From Candidatus Berkelbacteria bacterium (GTDB taxonomy: Bacteria > Patescibacteriota > UBA1384 > XYA2-FULL-43-10 > CAINNR01): a stretch of 50,980 nt of DNA. This document shows, in pieces, positions 9,619-18,843 of this stretch. Where the stretch lies: assembly GCA_026397235.1 (NCBI GenBank), contig JAPLVG010000016.1:1-50980 (forward strand), written 5' to 3'. The notes beneath the pieces are model-generated. The model did not search any database, was not told the DNA's origin, and saw nothing but the letters and a program-made list of their open reading frames with translations. How positions within the stretch are numbered: position 1 is the first letter of the stretch; the number at the start of each line of letters is the position of its first letter. The position numbers were made by a program, and so were the translations under genes.

Positions 9619-10314
9619 ATGGTTGCTGCCGGATTTAAGCTTCGAAAAATTAGAACAGTTCACACACTTGGTGAAAAACTCCGCCGTGCTCGAAAGAGGA
9701 AGGGAGTTGATTTAATTGAAGCTGAACTTTCAACAAAAGTTAGAGCAAAATATCTTGAGGCACTAGAAAATGAAGATTTTGATCTTTTGCCCAACGATAT
9801 TTATACAAAGGGATTTCTTACTACCTATGCTGAGTATCTTGGTCTTGAAAGTAAAAAAATTGTTAACCTTTGGGAACAACAAACTTTGTTAAAAAATAAG
9901 ACAGTTGATGATGATTTTCGGACGAATAAAACATTAAAAGAAAAAGCCTTTGTTATTACTCCTAGAATAATTGCCTTGTTCATTGGCGCAGTTTTTTGTT
10001 TATCTGCGGTAATTTATATTATCTTTCAAGTGATTAGTTTTGCTTCAGTCCCTAAATTAGCAATCGATTCTCCGAGCAAAGATATGGTTGTTGAAACAGA
10101 CCAGGTTTTAGTTTCCGGTAAAACCGATGCCGGAGTTAATTTGGCTGTCAATAAAGAACCAATTATCGTTGGTTCCGACGGACGATTCGGACAGTATATT
10201 GCCTTGCAAAACGGGATAAATACAATAGTCATTACAGCCACTAACAAGGCCAATAAAGAAGACAGCAAGGTTTTTGTTGTTGAGCGAAAGTCGAAGACGG
10301 CAGAAGCAAAATAG
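9619..10314 (+). CDS. RodZ-like helix-turn-helix / single-TM protein
   Basis: LGEKLRRARKRKGVDLIEAELSTKVRAKYLEALENEDFDLLP (HTH_25-type) plus TM helix. Confidence 0.8.
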   Translation: MVAAGFKLRKIRTVHTLGEKLRRARKRKGVDLIEAELSTKVRAKYLEALENEDFDLLPNDIYTKGFLTTYAEYLGLESKKIVNLWEQQTLLKNKTVDDDFRTNKTLKEKAFVITPRIIALFIGAVFCLSAVIYIIFQVISFASVPKLAIDSPSKDMVVETDQVLVSGKTDAGVNLAVNKEPIIVGSDGRFGQYIALQNGINTIVITATNKANKEDSKVFVVERKSKTAEAK

Positions 10315-10319
10315 ATTGA

Positions 10320-10408
10320 TGAAACCACACAGATATTTACACAGAAAAAGCACAGAAAAAACGGTTCTGTGTCCAGTCTGTGTCATAAATCTGTGTAGTT
10401 TCTGCCTA
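10320..10408. repeat. ACACAGA-phased palindromic repeat (full hairpin)
   Basis: GAAACCACACAGATATTTACACAGAAAAAGCACAGAA...TTCTGTGTCCAGTCTGTGTCATAAATCTGTGTAGTTTC. Confidence 0.7.
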
Positions 10409-10424
10409 ATAAACAAGGAGTATC

Positions 10425-11486
10425 ATGCCCAAAAAACTGAGTGATGAACAAAAGACTGAAAAAGAAGTCTCAAAAACAAAAACTGAAAAAGCAAATATTC
10501 GCAGTGCTAAAAATGCGGCACTTGATGTTGCTTTGGCTTCAATTGAAAAACAGTTTGGCAAGGGCTCGATTATGAAATATGGTGCCGACAGCAAAATGGA
10601 TGTCGATGTCATCTCAACTGGCTCATTTGCGCTAGATCTAGCGTTGGGTGTTGGCGGCCTGCCACGTGGCCGGGTAATTGAAATCTACGGTCCGGAAGCC
10701 TCCGGCAAAACCACCTTGGCAATTCACGTCGTTTCCGAGGCGCAAAAATTGGGCGGTTTGGCGGCCTTTATCGATGCAGAGCATGCCTTTGATCCTGAGT
10801 ATGCCAAGAGAATCGGCGTTAATTTGGATGACTTACTTATCTCACAACCGGATACCGGCGAACAAGCGCTGGAAATCTGCGAAACTCTTGTAAGGTCAAA
10901 CGCCGTTGATGTCATAGTCATTGATTCGGTGGCCGCACTTGTTCCACGAGCAGAAATTGAAGGTGAAATGGGTGAAGCTCAAATGGGACTCCAGGCGCGT
11001 TTAATGTCGCAAGCGCTGCGAAAACTGACCGGCGTTATTTCCAAATCAAAAACCATGGTTATCTTCATTAACCAAATTCGAATGAAAATCGGTGTGATGT
11101 TCGGCAATCCGGAAACGACAACCGGTGGAAATGCATTAAAATTCTATGCCTCTGTTCGATTGGAGATTCGTCGTAAAGCGACATTGAAAAGAGGCGAGGA
11201 AAATGTTGGTAATCATGTCGGTGTTAAAAAAAAAAAAAATAAAGTTGCGCCACCGTTCAAAACTGCCGAATTCGATATTATGTTCGGTCAAGGAATTGAT
11301 AAGGAAGGCGAAATTATCGACTTAGGTGTCGCTGATGATATTGTTGAAAAAGCTGGTGCCTGGCTTTCCTACAACGGTGAAAAAATCGGTCAAGGCAAAG
11401 AGGGCGCCAGAGCGTTTCTGAAGGAAAATCCAAAAATCACCGCTGAAATCAAAGCCAAAATTATCGAAAAATCTAAAGAAGAATAA
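10425..11486 (+). CDS. recA: Recombinase RecA
   Basis: [16 protein letters not shown] Walker [39 protein letters not shown]. Confidence 0.98.
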   Translation: MPKKLSDEQKTEKEVSKTKTEKANIRSAKNAALDVALASIEKQFGKGSIMKYGADSKMDVDVISTGSFALDLALGVGGLPRGRVIEIYGPEASGKTTLAIHVVSEAQKLGGLAAFIDAEHAFDPEYAKRIGVNLDDLLISQPDTGEQALEICETLVRSNAVDVIVIDSVAALVPRAEIEGEMGEAQMGLQARLMSQALRKLTGVISKSKTMVIFINQIRMKIGVMFGNPETTTGGNALKFYASVRLEIRRKATLKRGEENVGNHVGVKKKKNKVAPPFKTAEFDIMFGQGIDKEGEIIDLGVADDIVEKAGAWLSYNGEKIGQGKEGARAFLKENPKITAEIKAKIIEKSKEE

Positions 11487-11507
11487 ATGCCTCCTGTAAT
11501 AAAAAAG

Positions 11508-11532
11508 AGAGACCTGCTGTCGGCGGGTCTCT
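11508..11532. terminator. Bidirectional terminator hairpin
   Basis: AGAGACCTGC...GCGGGTCTCT with flanking A/T runs. Confidence 0.55.
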
Positions 11533-11561
11533 TGCGGTTGGTTGATACTGTTAGTGCTGTT

Positions 11562-11909
11562 TCAAAGCTCAGCGCGATGACGTGCTTCTTCGCTCGTACC
11601 ATAACCGAGGGCGTCGGCCAGACCGGCTGCGATCAGTACGATCGCCTCATTAAGCGTTTCGTCGTCTTCTGGCAGATCCAAGCCGTCGACCATGGCCTTG
11701 GCGCAACTCTTCGTGAGGTCGTCGATCTCCTCAGGGTCGACGGCTGAGACATCCGGATTAGTAACATGTTCACGCAGGTTTAGCAGCGCCTGCAGCCTCA
11801 GTGCCGCATCTGCTAAGATGCCAGGGTGATCCACCGGATTACCACCCAGTGCCCTTACTAACTGGACAAAAATCGGCATAGCACCGCGAAAGTGGTCCAA
11901 GGCAATCAT
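11562..11909 (-). CDS. Orphan hypothetical protein (115 aa), GC-rich
   Basis: Coherent acidic/helical sequence; terminator immediately downstream. Confidence 0.55.
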   Translation of the reverse strand: MIALDHFRGAMPIFVQLVRALGGNPVDHPGILADAALRLQALLNLREHVTNPDVSAVDPEEIDDLTKSCAKAMVDGLDLPEDDETLNEAIVLIAAGLADALGYGTSEEARHRAEL

Positions 11910-11975
11910 CTCCCATAGTTAGACTGAATTGATAGTATCAACAATAAATACAAATGTAAACTGCTATTATTAACT

Positions 11976-12026
11976 CATGAAAAAGAAATTAAAAATCCTC
12001 GAATATGCGTTTTGGCTTTTGAAATT
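11976..12026 (+). pseudogene. Duplicated, diverged 5' fragment of recX
   Basis: MKKKLKILEYAFWLLKL vs recX MKKLKILEYAFYLLEL. Confidence 0.7.
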
Positions 12027-12065
12027 GTTCAACGATATTTTTCGATCAGGTGATATAATTTGTTT

Positions 12066-12692
12066 ATGTTAGTTTTTATTGACGATTCTGGTGATCCGGG
12101 GTTCAAAGTTGGCAAGGGGTCAAGCTGTGCTTTTGTAATTTGTTGCGTTATTTTTGATGATGAATTAGAAGCCGAAAAAACAGCTGTTTGTATTAAGGAG
12201 TTAAAGAGAGAATTGAAGAAAAATGATAAATATGAGTTTAAATTTAATAAAAGTTCAAAAGGATATCGCTTAAAATTTCTTTCTGCAATTAAGAAATTTA
12301 ACTTTCGAATCAGGGCGATCATTATGACAAAAGAAGTTATTTATAGTGATGAACTAAAGAATAATAAAACTTCATTTTATAACTACACAATAAAGACTGT
12401 CCTTAAACACAGTTCCGGTAAAATTAAAAATGCCAAAATTCGTCTTGATGGTCATGGCGACAGGGTATTTCGCCGGGAACTTTTAGCTTATTTACGCCGG
12501 AGTCTAAATGATGTTGATAAAAAGATGATAAAGAATTTACGATTTAGAGATTCAGGTCGAGATGTTTTGATACAACTTGCTGATATGGTTGCTGGGTCGA
12601 TTAATAGAACTTCACAAAAAGACAAAACAGATCAGAACGACTATTGGAATGTGATAAAAAGTAAAAGCGAAAATTTATGGAGATTTAAATAA
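12066..12692 (+). CDS. DUF3800-family protein
   Basis: N-terminal MLVFIDDSGDPGF and C-terminal RDVLIQLADMVAGSINR are typical of DUF3800. Confidence 0.75.
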   Translation: MLVFIDDSGDPGFKVGKGSSCAFVICCVIFDDELEAEKTAVCIKELKRELKKNDKYEFKFNKSSKGYRLKFLSAIKKFNFRIRAIIMTKEVIYSDELKNNKTSFYNYTIKTVLKHSSGKIKNAKIRLDGHGDRVFRRELLAYLRRSLNDVDKKMIKNLRFRDSGRDVLIQLADMVAGSINRTSQKDKTDQNDYWNVIKSKSENLWRFK

Positions 12693-12696
12693 AAAC

Positions 12697-12761
12697 GATC
12701 CACTTCCTAGCTCGGTTGTCCCGAGCACGCCACCATACGGTGACAGTTTGGAAAGTGGATC
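12697..12761. other. Putative structured RNA/terminator: closing stem with two internal hairpins
   Basis: GATCCACTT/AAGTGGATC outer stem; GCTCGG-ttgtc-CCGAGC and CACC-atac-GGTG inner hairpins. Confidence 0.5.
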
Positions 12762-12811
12762 TTTGTAACTTTAGTATAAATCTTTGAAAATTGTATGTCA
12801 ATGGGTCAATT

Positions 12812-13258
12812 ATGAAGAAACTAAAAATCCTGGAATATGCTTTTTATCTTTTAGAATTGCGTGATCGATCAATTGGTGAAATGGAGGAAAAGTTTCGCCG
12901 GAAGGAGTTTGATCCGAAGGAAATAGCCGAGACGATGAAATTTCTTATCGATAAAAATTTTTTGGATGATGAAAAGTTTGCAGCCAATTTTGTCCGATTC
13001 AAGAAGTCGATTAAACCAGTCGGCAAGTATTATCTCCAGCAAAAATTAGTAGCGAAAAAAATACCAAAGGAAATAATCGAAAAAACACTGGCGGAAAACA
13101 TTGACGAAGCATCAGAAATTGCCGAATTAGCTGATCGCTGGCTGACTAAAAACACCAAAGTTCCGAAAGAAAAAATCTACCAAAAACTCACGCGGCATTT
13201 ATTATCTCGCGGCTTTGAGTGGGAGAAAGTTCGCGAAGTAATTGCCGAGAAATTGTGA
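12812..13258 (+). CDS. recX: Regulatory protein RecX
   Basis: Three-helix repeats (SIGEMEEKFRRKEFDPKEIAETMKFLIDKNFLDDEKFAANFVRFK). Confidence 0.85.
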   Translation: MKKLKILEYAFYLLELRDRSIGEMEEKFRRKEFDPKEIAETMKFLIDKNFLDDEKFAANFVRFKKSIKPVGKYYLQQKLVAKKIPKEIIEKTLAENIDEASEIAELADRWLTKNTKVPKEKIYQKLTRHLLSRGFEWEKVREVIAEKL

Positions 13259-13390
13259 TAAAATAGTTAATGAAAAGCCCTCCTACGCTCAGGTTCGTCT
13301 CGAGGACTACGACCTCGCAGCCGAAACTTCGCTTCGGAAGGGCGCGACAAAATACTATTCAATTAAATTAATGAAGTCGCGGAGGGGCGT

Positions 13391-15736
13391 ATGGCAAAAA
13401 AAGTAAATCACAAACCGTTTGTTCTCTGGTTTAAGGATGTCGGCAAAGACGACACTGAAGTTGTCGGTGGCAAAGGGGCGAATCTAGGTGAACTAACTCG
13501 TGGTGGTTTTCCAGTGCCAAATGGTTTTATTGTTACGGTTGATGCTTACTATTATTTTCTAGAAAAAACAGGAATTGGTCCGGCAATTACCAAAGCGCTA
13601 AAAGGAATAAACCCTGAGGATTCGAAAAAACTCAATTCACTATCGAAAATCATCAAAAAACATATTCTCTCGGCAAAAATGCCGGCAGAAATAGCGCTGG
13701 AAGTTGAGAAAAATTATAAAGAATTGGGCGACGTTGAGGTGGCCGTGCGTTCATCAGCTACGGCTGAAGATGGGGCAGAGGATTCTTTTGCCGGTCAGCA
13801 AATGACCTTTTTGAATACCAAAGGGCCAGCTGATGTTGTTGAGGCGTTACAAAAATGTTACGCTTCGCTATTTGAAGCCAGAGCGATTTATTATCGAGCA
13901 ATCAACAACTATGACCAAATGAAAGTTGGTCTGGCTGTACCGGTCCAGATTATGGTTCAGTCAGAAAAATCTGGGATTATGTTTACTGTTGACCCGGTAA
14001 CAGGCGATACTAACAAAATTATTATTGAAGCTGGTTATGGTTTAGGCGAGGCTATCGTTTCTGGATCAGTAACGCCTGACCGCTACATTGTTGATAAAAC
14101 TACTGAGGCTGTCGTTGCCAAAGAGGTCAATAGCCAGCCCTGGAAGATTGTACGAGCAGCTGGAGGTGGTGATAAGCACGTAGCTGTACCAATGGCCGAC
14201 AGAAAAGATCAAAAGATTACTGATGCGCAAATAATAGAATTGGCCAAACTTGGGAAAAAGATAGAGGAACATTACAATTCACCGCAAGACACTGAATTTG
14301 CGATTTCAGCTGATAAAATTTATATGGTCCAATCACGGCCAATAACAGCATTAAATAAGTCATCCGTTGCCAGTGATCAGTTATCTGAGGGATCAAAAAC
14401 GGAAAACGGACAACCGACAACGGATAACGAGGTCTTACTCCATGGTGCCGCAGCATCATTGGGATCGGCAACCGGACCGGTAAAAATTATTCATAATCGC
14501 GATCAAAATGATTTAATTCAGGAAGGCGATATTTTAGTCACAGAAATGACGACGCCGGACTTTGTTCCGGCAATGAAACGGGCCAAAGGAATTATTACAG
14601 ATACTGGCGGCCGAACTTGTCATGCGGCAATCGTTTCTCGCGAATTGGGGATTCCATGTGTTGTTGGTACCGGGACAGCCACCTCGAAACTAAAAACCGG
14701 GCAAATTGTAACCGTTGATGGTGCCAAAGGATTGGTTTATAAAGGTGCAATTCAAAGCTCAAATATCAAAGCTCAAAATCCAAATGATGCAACCAATCTG
14801 GCCAGGGGAAGCCAAGTATTTGAAGAAGTTCCAATCACCGGAACTAAAGTTTATGTAAATTTGGCTGAGCCAGAAGTTGCGGTTGAGGTCGCCAAATTAC
14901 CAGTTGACGGCGTGGGTTTGCTCCGAGCGGAATTTATGATTGCCGGAATTGGTGAGCATCCAAAAGCTATGATTGCTGATGGGCGGGGAGAAGAGTTCAC
15001 AAACAAATTGGCTCAAGGAATTGGGCAAATTGCTGCTGCTTTTGCTCCGCGGCCAGTAATTTATCGGGCAACCGATTTTAAAACCAATGAATACAGAGGG
15101 CTCAAAGGCGGTGAAAAATATGAAGGCCAGGAAGATAACCCAATGATTGGTATGCGTGGAGCACTTCGATATATTACCAATCCAGACGTTTTTAACTTGG
15201 AACTTGCCGCCATCAAAATTGTTCGTAATAAAATGGATTTGACCAATTTACACGTTATGATTCCATTTGTTCGAACTGTTGATGAAATGCGTAAATGTAA
15301 AGATTTGCTCGAAACTGCCGGGTTGTATCGATCGCCAGACTTTAAGCTTTGGATGATGGTTGAAGTGCCGTCCAACATCATTCTTTTGGAAAAATTCTTA
15401 GCTTTGGGTCTTGATGGCATTTCGCTTGGGACGAATGACCTAACACAACTAACTCTTGGAGTCGATCGCGACAATCAAGAATTGGCAAAATCATTCGATG
15501 AGCGCGATGAAGCGATTTCTTTGTCGGTTGAATATGTAATCAAAACTTGTCGGGCGCACGGAGTTACAATTTCAGTTTGCGGCCAAGCGCCATCGATTTA
15601 TCCAGAATTTACCGAACTAATGGTTCGAAACGGCGCAACTTCGGTTTCAGTAACGCCGGACGTGGCAATCCAAACCCGAAAAATTATCGCTTCGGTTGAA
15701 AAGCGTTTATTGATGCAAAATATTATTGACCGCTAG
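13391..15736 (+). CDS. ppsA: Phosphoenolpyruvate synthase
   Basis: VVGGKGANLGELTRGGFPVPNGF; TDTGGRTCHAAIVSRELGIPCVVGTG; C-terminal TIM barrel. Confidence 0.96.
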   Translation: MAKKVNHKPFVLWFKDVGKDDTEVVGGKGANLGELTRGGFPVPNGFIVTVDAYYYFLEKTGIGPAITKALKGINPEDSKKLNSLSKIIKKHILSAKMPAEIALEVEKNYKELGDVEVAVRSSATAEDGAEDSFAGQQMTFLNTKGPADVVEALQKCYASLFEARAIYYRAINNYDQMKVGLAVPVQIMVQSEKSGIMFTVDPVTGDTNKIIIEAGYGLGEAIVSGSVTPDRYIVDKTTEAVVAKEVNSQPWKIVRAAGGGDKHVAVPMADRKDQKITDAQIIELAKLGKKIEEHYNSPQDTEFAISADKIYMVQSRPITALNKSSVASDQLSEGSKTENGQPTTDNEVLLHGAAASLGSATGPVKIIHNRDQNDLIQEGDILVTEMTTPDFVPAMKRAKGIITDTGGRTCHAAIVSRELGIPCVVGTGTATSKLKTGQIVTVDGAKGLVYKGAIQSSNIKAQNPNDATNLARGSQVFEEVPITGTKVYVNLAEPEVAVEVAKLPVDGVGLLRAEFMIAGIGEHPKAMIADGRGEEFTNKLAQGIGQIAAAFAPRPVIYRATDFKTNEYRGLKGGEKYEGQEDNPMIGMRGALRYITNPDVFNLELAAIKIVRNKMDLTNLHVMIPFVRTVDEMRKCKDLLETAGLYRSPDFKLWMMVEVPSNIILLEKFLALGLDGISLGTNDLTQLTLGVDRDNQELAKSFDERDEAISLSVEYVIKTCRAHGVTISVCGQAPSIYPEFTELMVRNGATSVSVTPDVAIQTRKIIASVEKRLLMQNIIDR

Positions 15737-15749
15737 AAAATAATATCGA

Positions 15750-15790
15750 AGAAACTACACAGACAATTACACAGAATAAACACAGAAAAA
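15750..15790. repeat. ACACAGA-phased intergenic repeat
   Basis: GAAGAAACTACACAGACAATTACACAGAATAAACACAGAAAAA. Confidence 0.65.
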
Positions 15791-15826
15791 TCCCCCTTTG
15801 CATGCGGATTTTTTAGTAGCAGTGAA

Positions 15827-16117
15827 TTAGTCGTTGATAAATAAGCTGTGAAGCAGAATAAAAAGCACCGTACATATGCTGACGATGATAGAAATGGTGA
15901 CAAAAACAGAGCGCTCTTTTTTTACCCAAACTGCCAGTATTCCGGTGACTAGGGCAATGATACTGGCTGGGAATGAAACTGCGCATGTCACATCCCACCA
16001 GTGATCATTGAAATTAAGCAGGCCAAATACCTTAACCAATAAAACCGAAACGATCATTGCGACCAGGAAAAAGGCATTTAACCCAACCGACCATTTACCT
16101 AGCGTAGTTTTTGGTAT
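15827..16117 (-). CDS. Small multi-TM membrane protein; probable ATA start
   Basis: In-frame extension PKTTLGKWSVGLNAFFLVA upstream of the listed ATG, next to an AAGGAGG SD; only ATA is available as start. Confidence 0.6.
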   Translation of the reverse strand: MPKTTLGKWSVGLNAFFLVAMIVSVLLVKVFGLLNFNDHWWDVTCAVSFPASIIALVTGILAVWVKKERSVFVTISIIVSICTVLFILLHSLFIND

Positions 16118-16196
16118 AGCTCCTCCTTGATTATATTATCTCAATTGTACTACTTTTTGGCGAAACGCTAAGCGTTTCAATCGCCACGCTAAATGT

Positions 16197-16216
16197 GGCG
16201 GGACAGTCAGGTCTGG
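16197..16216. repeat. GGCGGGACAGTCAGGTCTGG, imperfect direct repeat 1 flanking the methyltransferase gene
   Basis: 16/20 identity to 17034-17053, same orientation. Confidence 0.55.
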
Positions 16217-16230
16217 AATTTTTATGTTTT

Positions 16231-17007
16231 TTACTTGATGGCATAAAAGATCAATCCAATCGGATGATCTTTGTATTCAGAAAATCTAGGGCTTTCTTTT
16301 AACAACTGTTTTGTCAATTCGGGTTCAATAATTTTTTTGACAGAGAAACCAGCGACTGTGAGTTGATTAAAATAATCAGATAGCGGGCGCTGGTAATGGT
16401 CTATCTCAAACTCTTCTTCATATTGCTTTGAAAGCTCGGGGTTGGTTTTGCTGTCGGCGCCCATAATATATTTTGCATACCCGCGTCGAAAATAATTGCC
16501 TAATCCCTGCATTTTTTTTGATTTTTTGCCAACTTGTTCTTGGGCAAAAACAAACAAATCCCATGATGGATGGGTAACAGAAAAAATAAAAGTGCTGTTG
16601 TTTTTTAAAACCCGATAGGCCTCTTCAATCGGAGTTTTTATATTTTCAACTTCATTTAGCATCATATTGGAATAAACAACATCAACACTACCACTATCAA
16701 CCTTCCACCTTTTTGTCATGTCTTGCTCAAGGTAAGATATCCTTTTGTCGTCACATTTTTCTTTTGCATTTTCTAAATTGTGTCCAGAAATATCAGCCAT
16801 GAGTAATGATTTTGGACTGTGAGAAATAAATTTTGGCGCTAAATAGCCGTTACCACAACCAAGATCAATGATCACCTTTTTATCTAAAGAACCAATCAAA
16901 TCAAGCATTATTGGATCGAGTATTAATCTTTTGTAAATTTCACCCGTTTTGCCGGCTCTTTTATTCCAATATGTCGCAAACTTTCTGTCTTGATACAATG
17001 ATTTCAT
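16231..17007 (-). CDS. Class I SAM-dependent methyltransferase
   Basis: VIIDLGCGNGYLAPKF, SVDVVYSNMMLNEVEN motifs. Confidence 0.88.
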   Translation of the reverse strand: MKSLYQDRKFATYWNKRAGKTGEIYKRLILDPIMLDLIGSLDKKVIIDLGCGNGYLAPKFISHSPKSLLMADISGHNLENAKEKCDDKRISYLEQDMTKRWKVDSGSVDVVYSNMMLNEVENIKTPIEEAYRVLKNNSTFIFSVTHPSWDLFVFAQEQVGKKSKKMQGLGNYFRRGYAKYIMGADSKTNPELSKQYEEEFEIDHYQRPLSDYFNQLTVAGFSVKKIIEPELTKQLLKESPRFSEYKDHPIGLIFYAIK

Positions 17008-17033
17008 AAGTTTTTATTATCATTTATTAAATT

Positions 17034-17053
17034 GGCGGGACACGTGGGTCTGG
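17034..17053. repeat. GGCGGGACACGTGGGTCTGG, imperfect direct repeat 2 flanking the methyltransferase gene
   Basis: See 16197-16216. Confidence 0.55.
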
Positions 17054-17227
17054 CACATTATCAACCCCTTTGTCCCTTTCCATTGGCTAATTTTTACATT
17101 ACCAGATTTGCCCTCAAAATGGAATAAAGCTGGCAATTTGAGTGGGTTTGTGGTGTTGTATCATTTTAGTTTTGCAGATCCAAAAAATCCTGTTTTCGAA
17201 GATATCTTAATCAATAATCAAAAAAAG

Positions 17228-17254
17228 GTGCCCGAACCAGCTTGGTTCGGGCAC
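17228..17254. terminator. Hairpin terminator GTGCCCGAACC-agctt-GGTTCGGGCAC
   Basis: Perfect 11-bp stem with A-run on the distal side (T-run on minus strand). Confidence 0.7.
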
Positions 17255-17265
17255 AATGTCGCAAT

Positions 17266-18084
17266 CTATTCCTTCCGCGAGGCGAAGTCCAGCAACTGTT
17301 GGACTTCGGGGGTCAGCGGATACTCAGGCTCGTCGGGGGCCTCGAGAATGGAGCGCATCAGCGCGACTCCCTTGGCCGCCACTACCTCGGGGGCGGCATC
17401 CGAGGCGTCGAAGGGGCAAAAGACGCGGTACAACTGCCCCGTCTCCTCCCATTCGCGGAGGAGATACGGGAGGTTATTCCACCCGTACTCCAGGTCGAAT
17501 CCCCCCGAGCAAAAGCCTGGGTTGATCGAGCGGGCCGCACCTATGTACAGGCGGGCCACCTCCATCAACTCATCCAGATTTTCCGCGGGGCGAAGGTTGC
17601 TGGCCAGACGGCGTACGGACACGCCGATGCCCAACACTTCCCCCAGGTGCAATTTGACCCGTGTCTGGTCAAACTGGACCTGGGCCATCGCAAACGCCTT
17701 TCGGGCGTCCGCGAAGGCCATCAGCTCTTTCGCCGCCGGTGATGCAAGCCAGCCGGTAATGTCCTCTTGGGACATCGCCACCGCGGCATCGCCCCGCTTG
17801 GGGTCGAAGACGCGGACGACCGGAAGCTCCTCTTCCGGCTCATTTCCTATCTCCGGCGTGACGAGGCCGAGTGCCGCGACCAGCCGGAGCTGGTCCACCT
17901 TGTTACAAGCAGGCACGGCCCCAGTCAAGACTGGGGAGGTCAAATAGCTGTTGTCCCGTGACACCAGCTCCATGGCCTCCCGGATTTCCCAGGGCTCGAA
18001 ATCGCCCTGGATTACTAGCCCTCGCGAGGCGATCCTCGCGAGTTCGATTACTGTCAAGGTCTCCGTGCCCATGTACTTTTTCAT
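17266..18084 (-). CDS. Orphan hypothetical protein (272 aa), GC-rich
   Basis: SD AAGGAG upstream, terminator downstream; preferred over antisense ORF 17108-17947. Confidence 0.65.
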   Translation of the reverse strand: MKKYMGTETLTVIELARIASRGLVIQGDFEPWEIREAMELVSRDNSYLTSPVLTGAVPACNKVDQLRLVAALGLVTPEIGNEPEEELPVVRVFDPKRGDAAVAMSQEDITGWLASPAAKELMAFADARKAFAMAQVQFDQTRVKLHLGEVLGIGVSVRRLASNLRPAENLDELMEVARLYIGAARSINPGFCSGGFDLEYGWNNLPYLLREWEETGQLYRVFCPFDASDAAPEVVAAKGVALMRSILEAPDEPEYPLTPEVQQLLDFASRKE

Positions 18085-18093
18085 CTCTTCCGT

Positions 18094-18132
18094 CTCCTTT
18101 ATTAGGGAGAATTCGCTCCTTTAATAGGGAGC
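18094..18132 (-). promoter_or_regulatory. Tandem CTCCC-loop-GGAG hairpins spanning the SD of the 17266-18084 gene
   Basis: Minus strand: GCTCCCTATTAAAGGAGC GAATT CTCCCTAATAAAGGAG. Confidence 0.45.
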
Positions 18133-18620
18133 CTCTGAAAAGAACTAAAGTCCCGTTCAGCTTCCCGCTTGAAATTTTTTTAAGCAGAATGCTGAACAGG
18201 AGACACACAGAAGACATGAGAGAATTATCGCGAATTTAAGCAATTAAGTTCAGTTGTCGATCAGCAAGCGGCGTGAATCAGCGCCAGATCAGTATGCACC
18301 ACTTGAGATTAATCACTTGTATTGGTCTAAATTGTTAATGTGCTCGATCCTGACTCTTCACTGTATCAGAAAAAGCTTAAAAAGTCAAGTAGGTCGAGCT
18401 TAATTTACATAGAAAAATAGAACATTAAGCCGATTTAGAGAAAAGTCCCAAAGTAGTGAGCTTTTTAGCTTCATTCAAAAAGTTCCAGACCCAGGTGCGG
18501 TCTTTGAGGCAACCACCAAAACAAGCGAGTTTGCAACCAAAAAAGACCCCGAAAGGTCTTACCCTGTTTTACTCTCATTCTTACCCTTATTTGAGCGTAA
18601 AAAAAGTCCCAAACTTTATC

Positions 18621-18710
18621 TGGCGGAGAGAGTGGGATTTGAACCCACGGTACGGTTTCCCGCACACAGACTTTCCAGGTCTGCCTGTTAAACCACTCCA
18701 GCATCTCTCC
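18621..18710 (-). tRNA. tRNA-Ser(GGA), CCA encoded
   Basis: Class II tRNA: GGAGAGATGCTGGAGTGGTTTAACAGGCAGACCTGGAAAGTCTG...GGGTTCAAATCCCACTCTCTCCGCCA. Confidence 0.95.
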
Positions 18711-18843
18711 ACTAGCAAAATATTATCACATTTGAGCTCAGAAATCCAGGTAAGGTTTTTCTTCAAATAATTTTTTATTGGTAATTTCGTGATCCATTGG
18801 TAATTTAGTAGGGATCACAACATTTCCTGTTGCGATAAAAAAA

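Noticed and set aside
9503-10408. Two ACACAGA repeats considered as CRISPR-like units
   Set aside because: Units are short, variable and palindromic, separated by a whole gene; no uniform spacers.
12697-12761. Considered as a tRNA or known self-cleaving ribozyme
   Set aside because: No T-arm consensus, no acceptor/CCA, and no hammerhead (CUGANGA/GAAA) core motif.
17108-17947. Long + strand ORF (279 aa)
   Set aside because: Antisense to 17266-18084; the minus frame has SD, terminator and protein-like composition, the plus frame is Ser/Arg-rich shadow coding.
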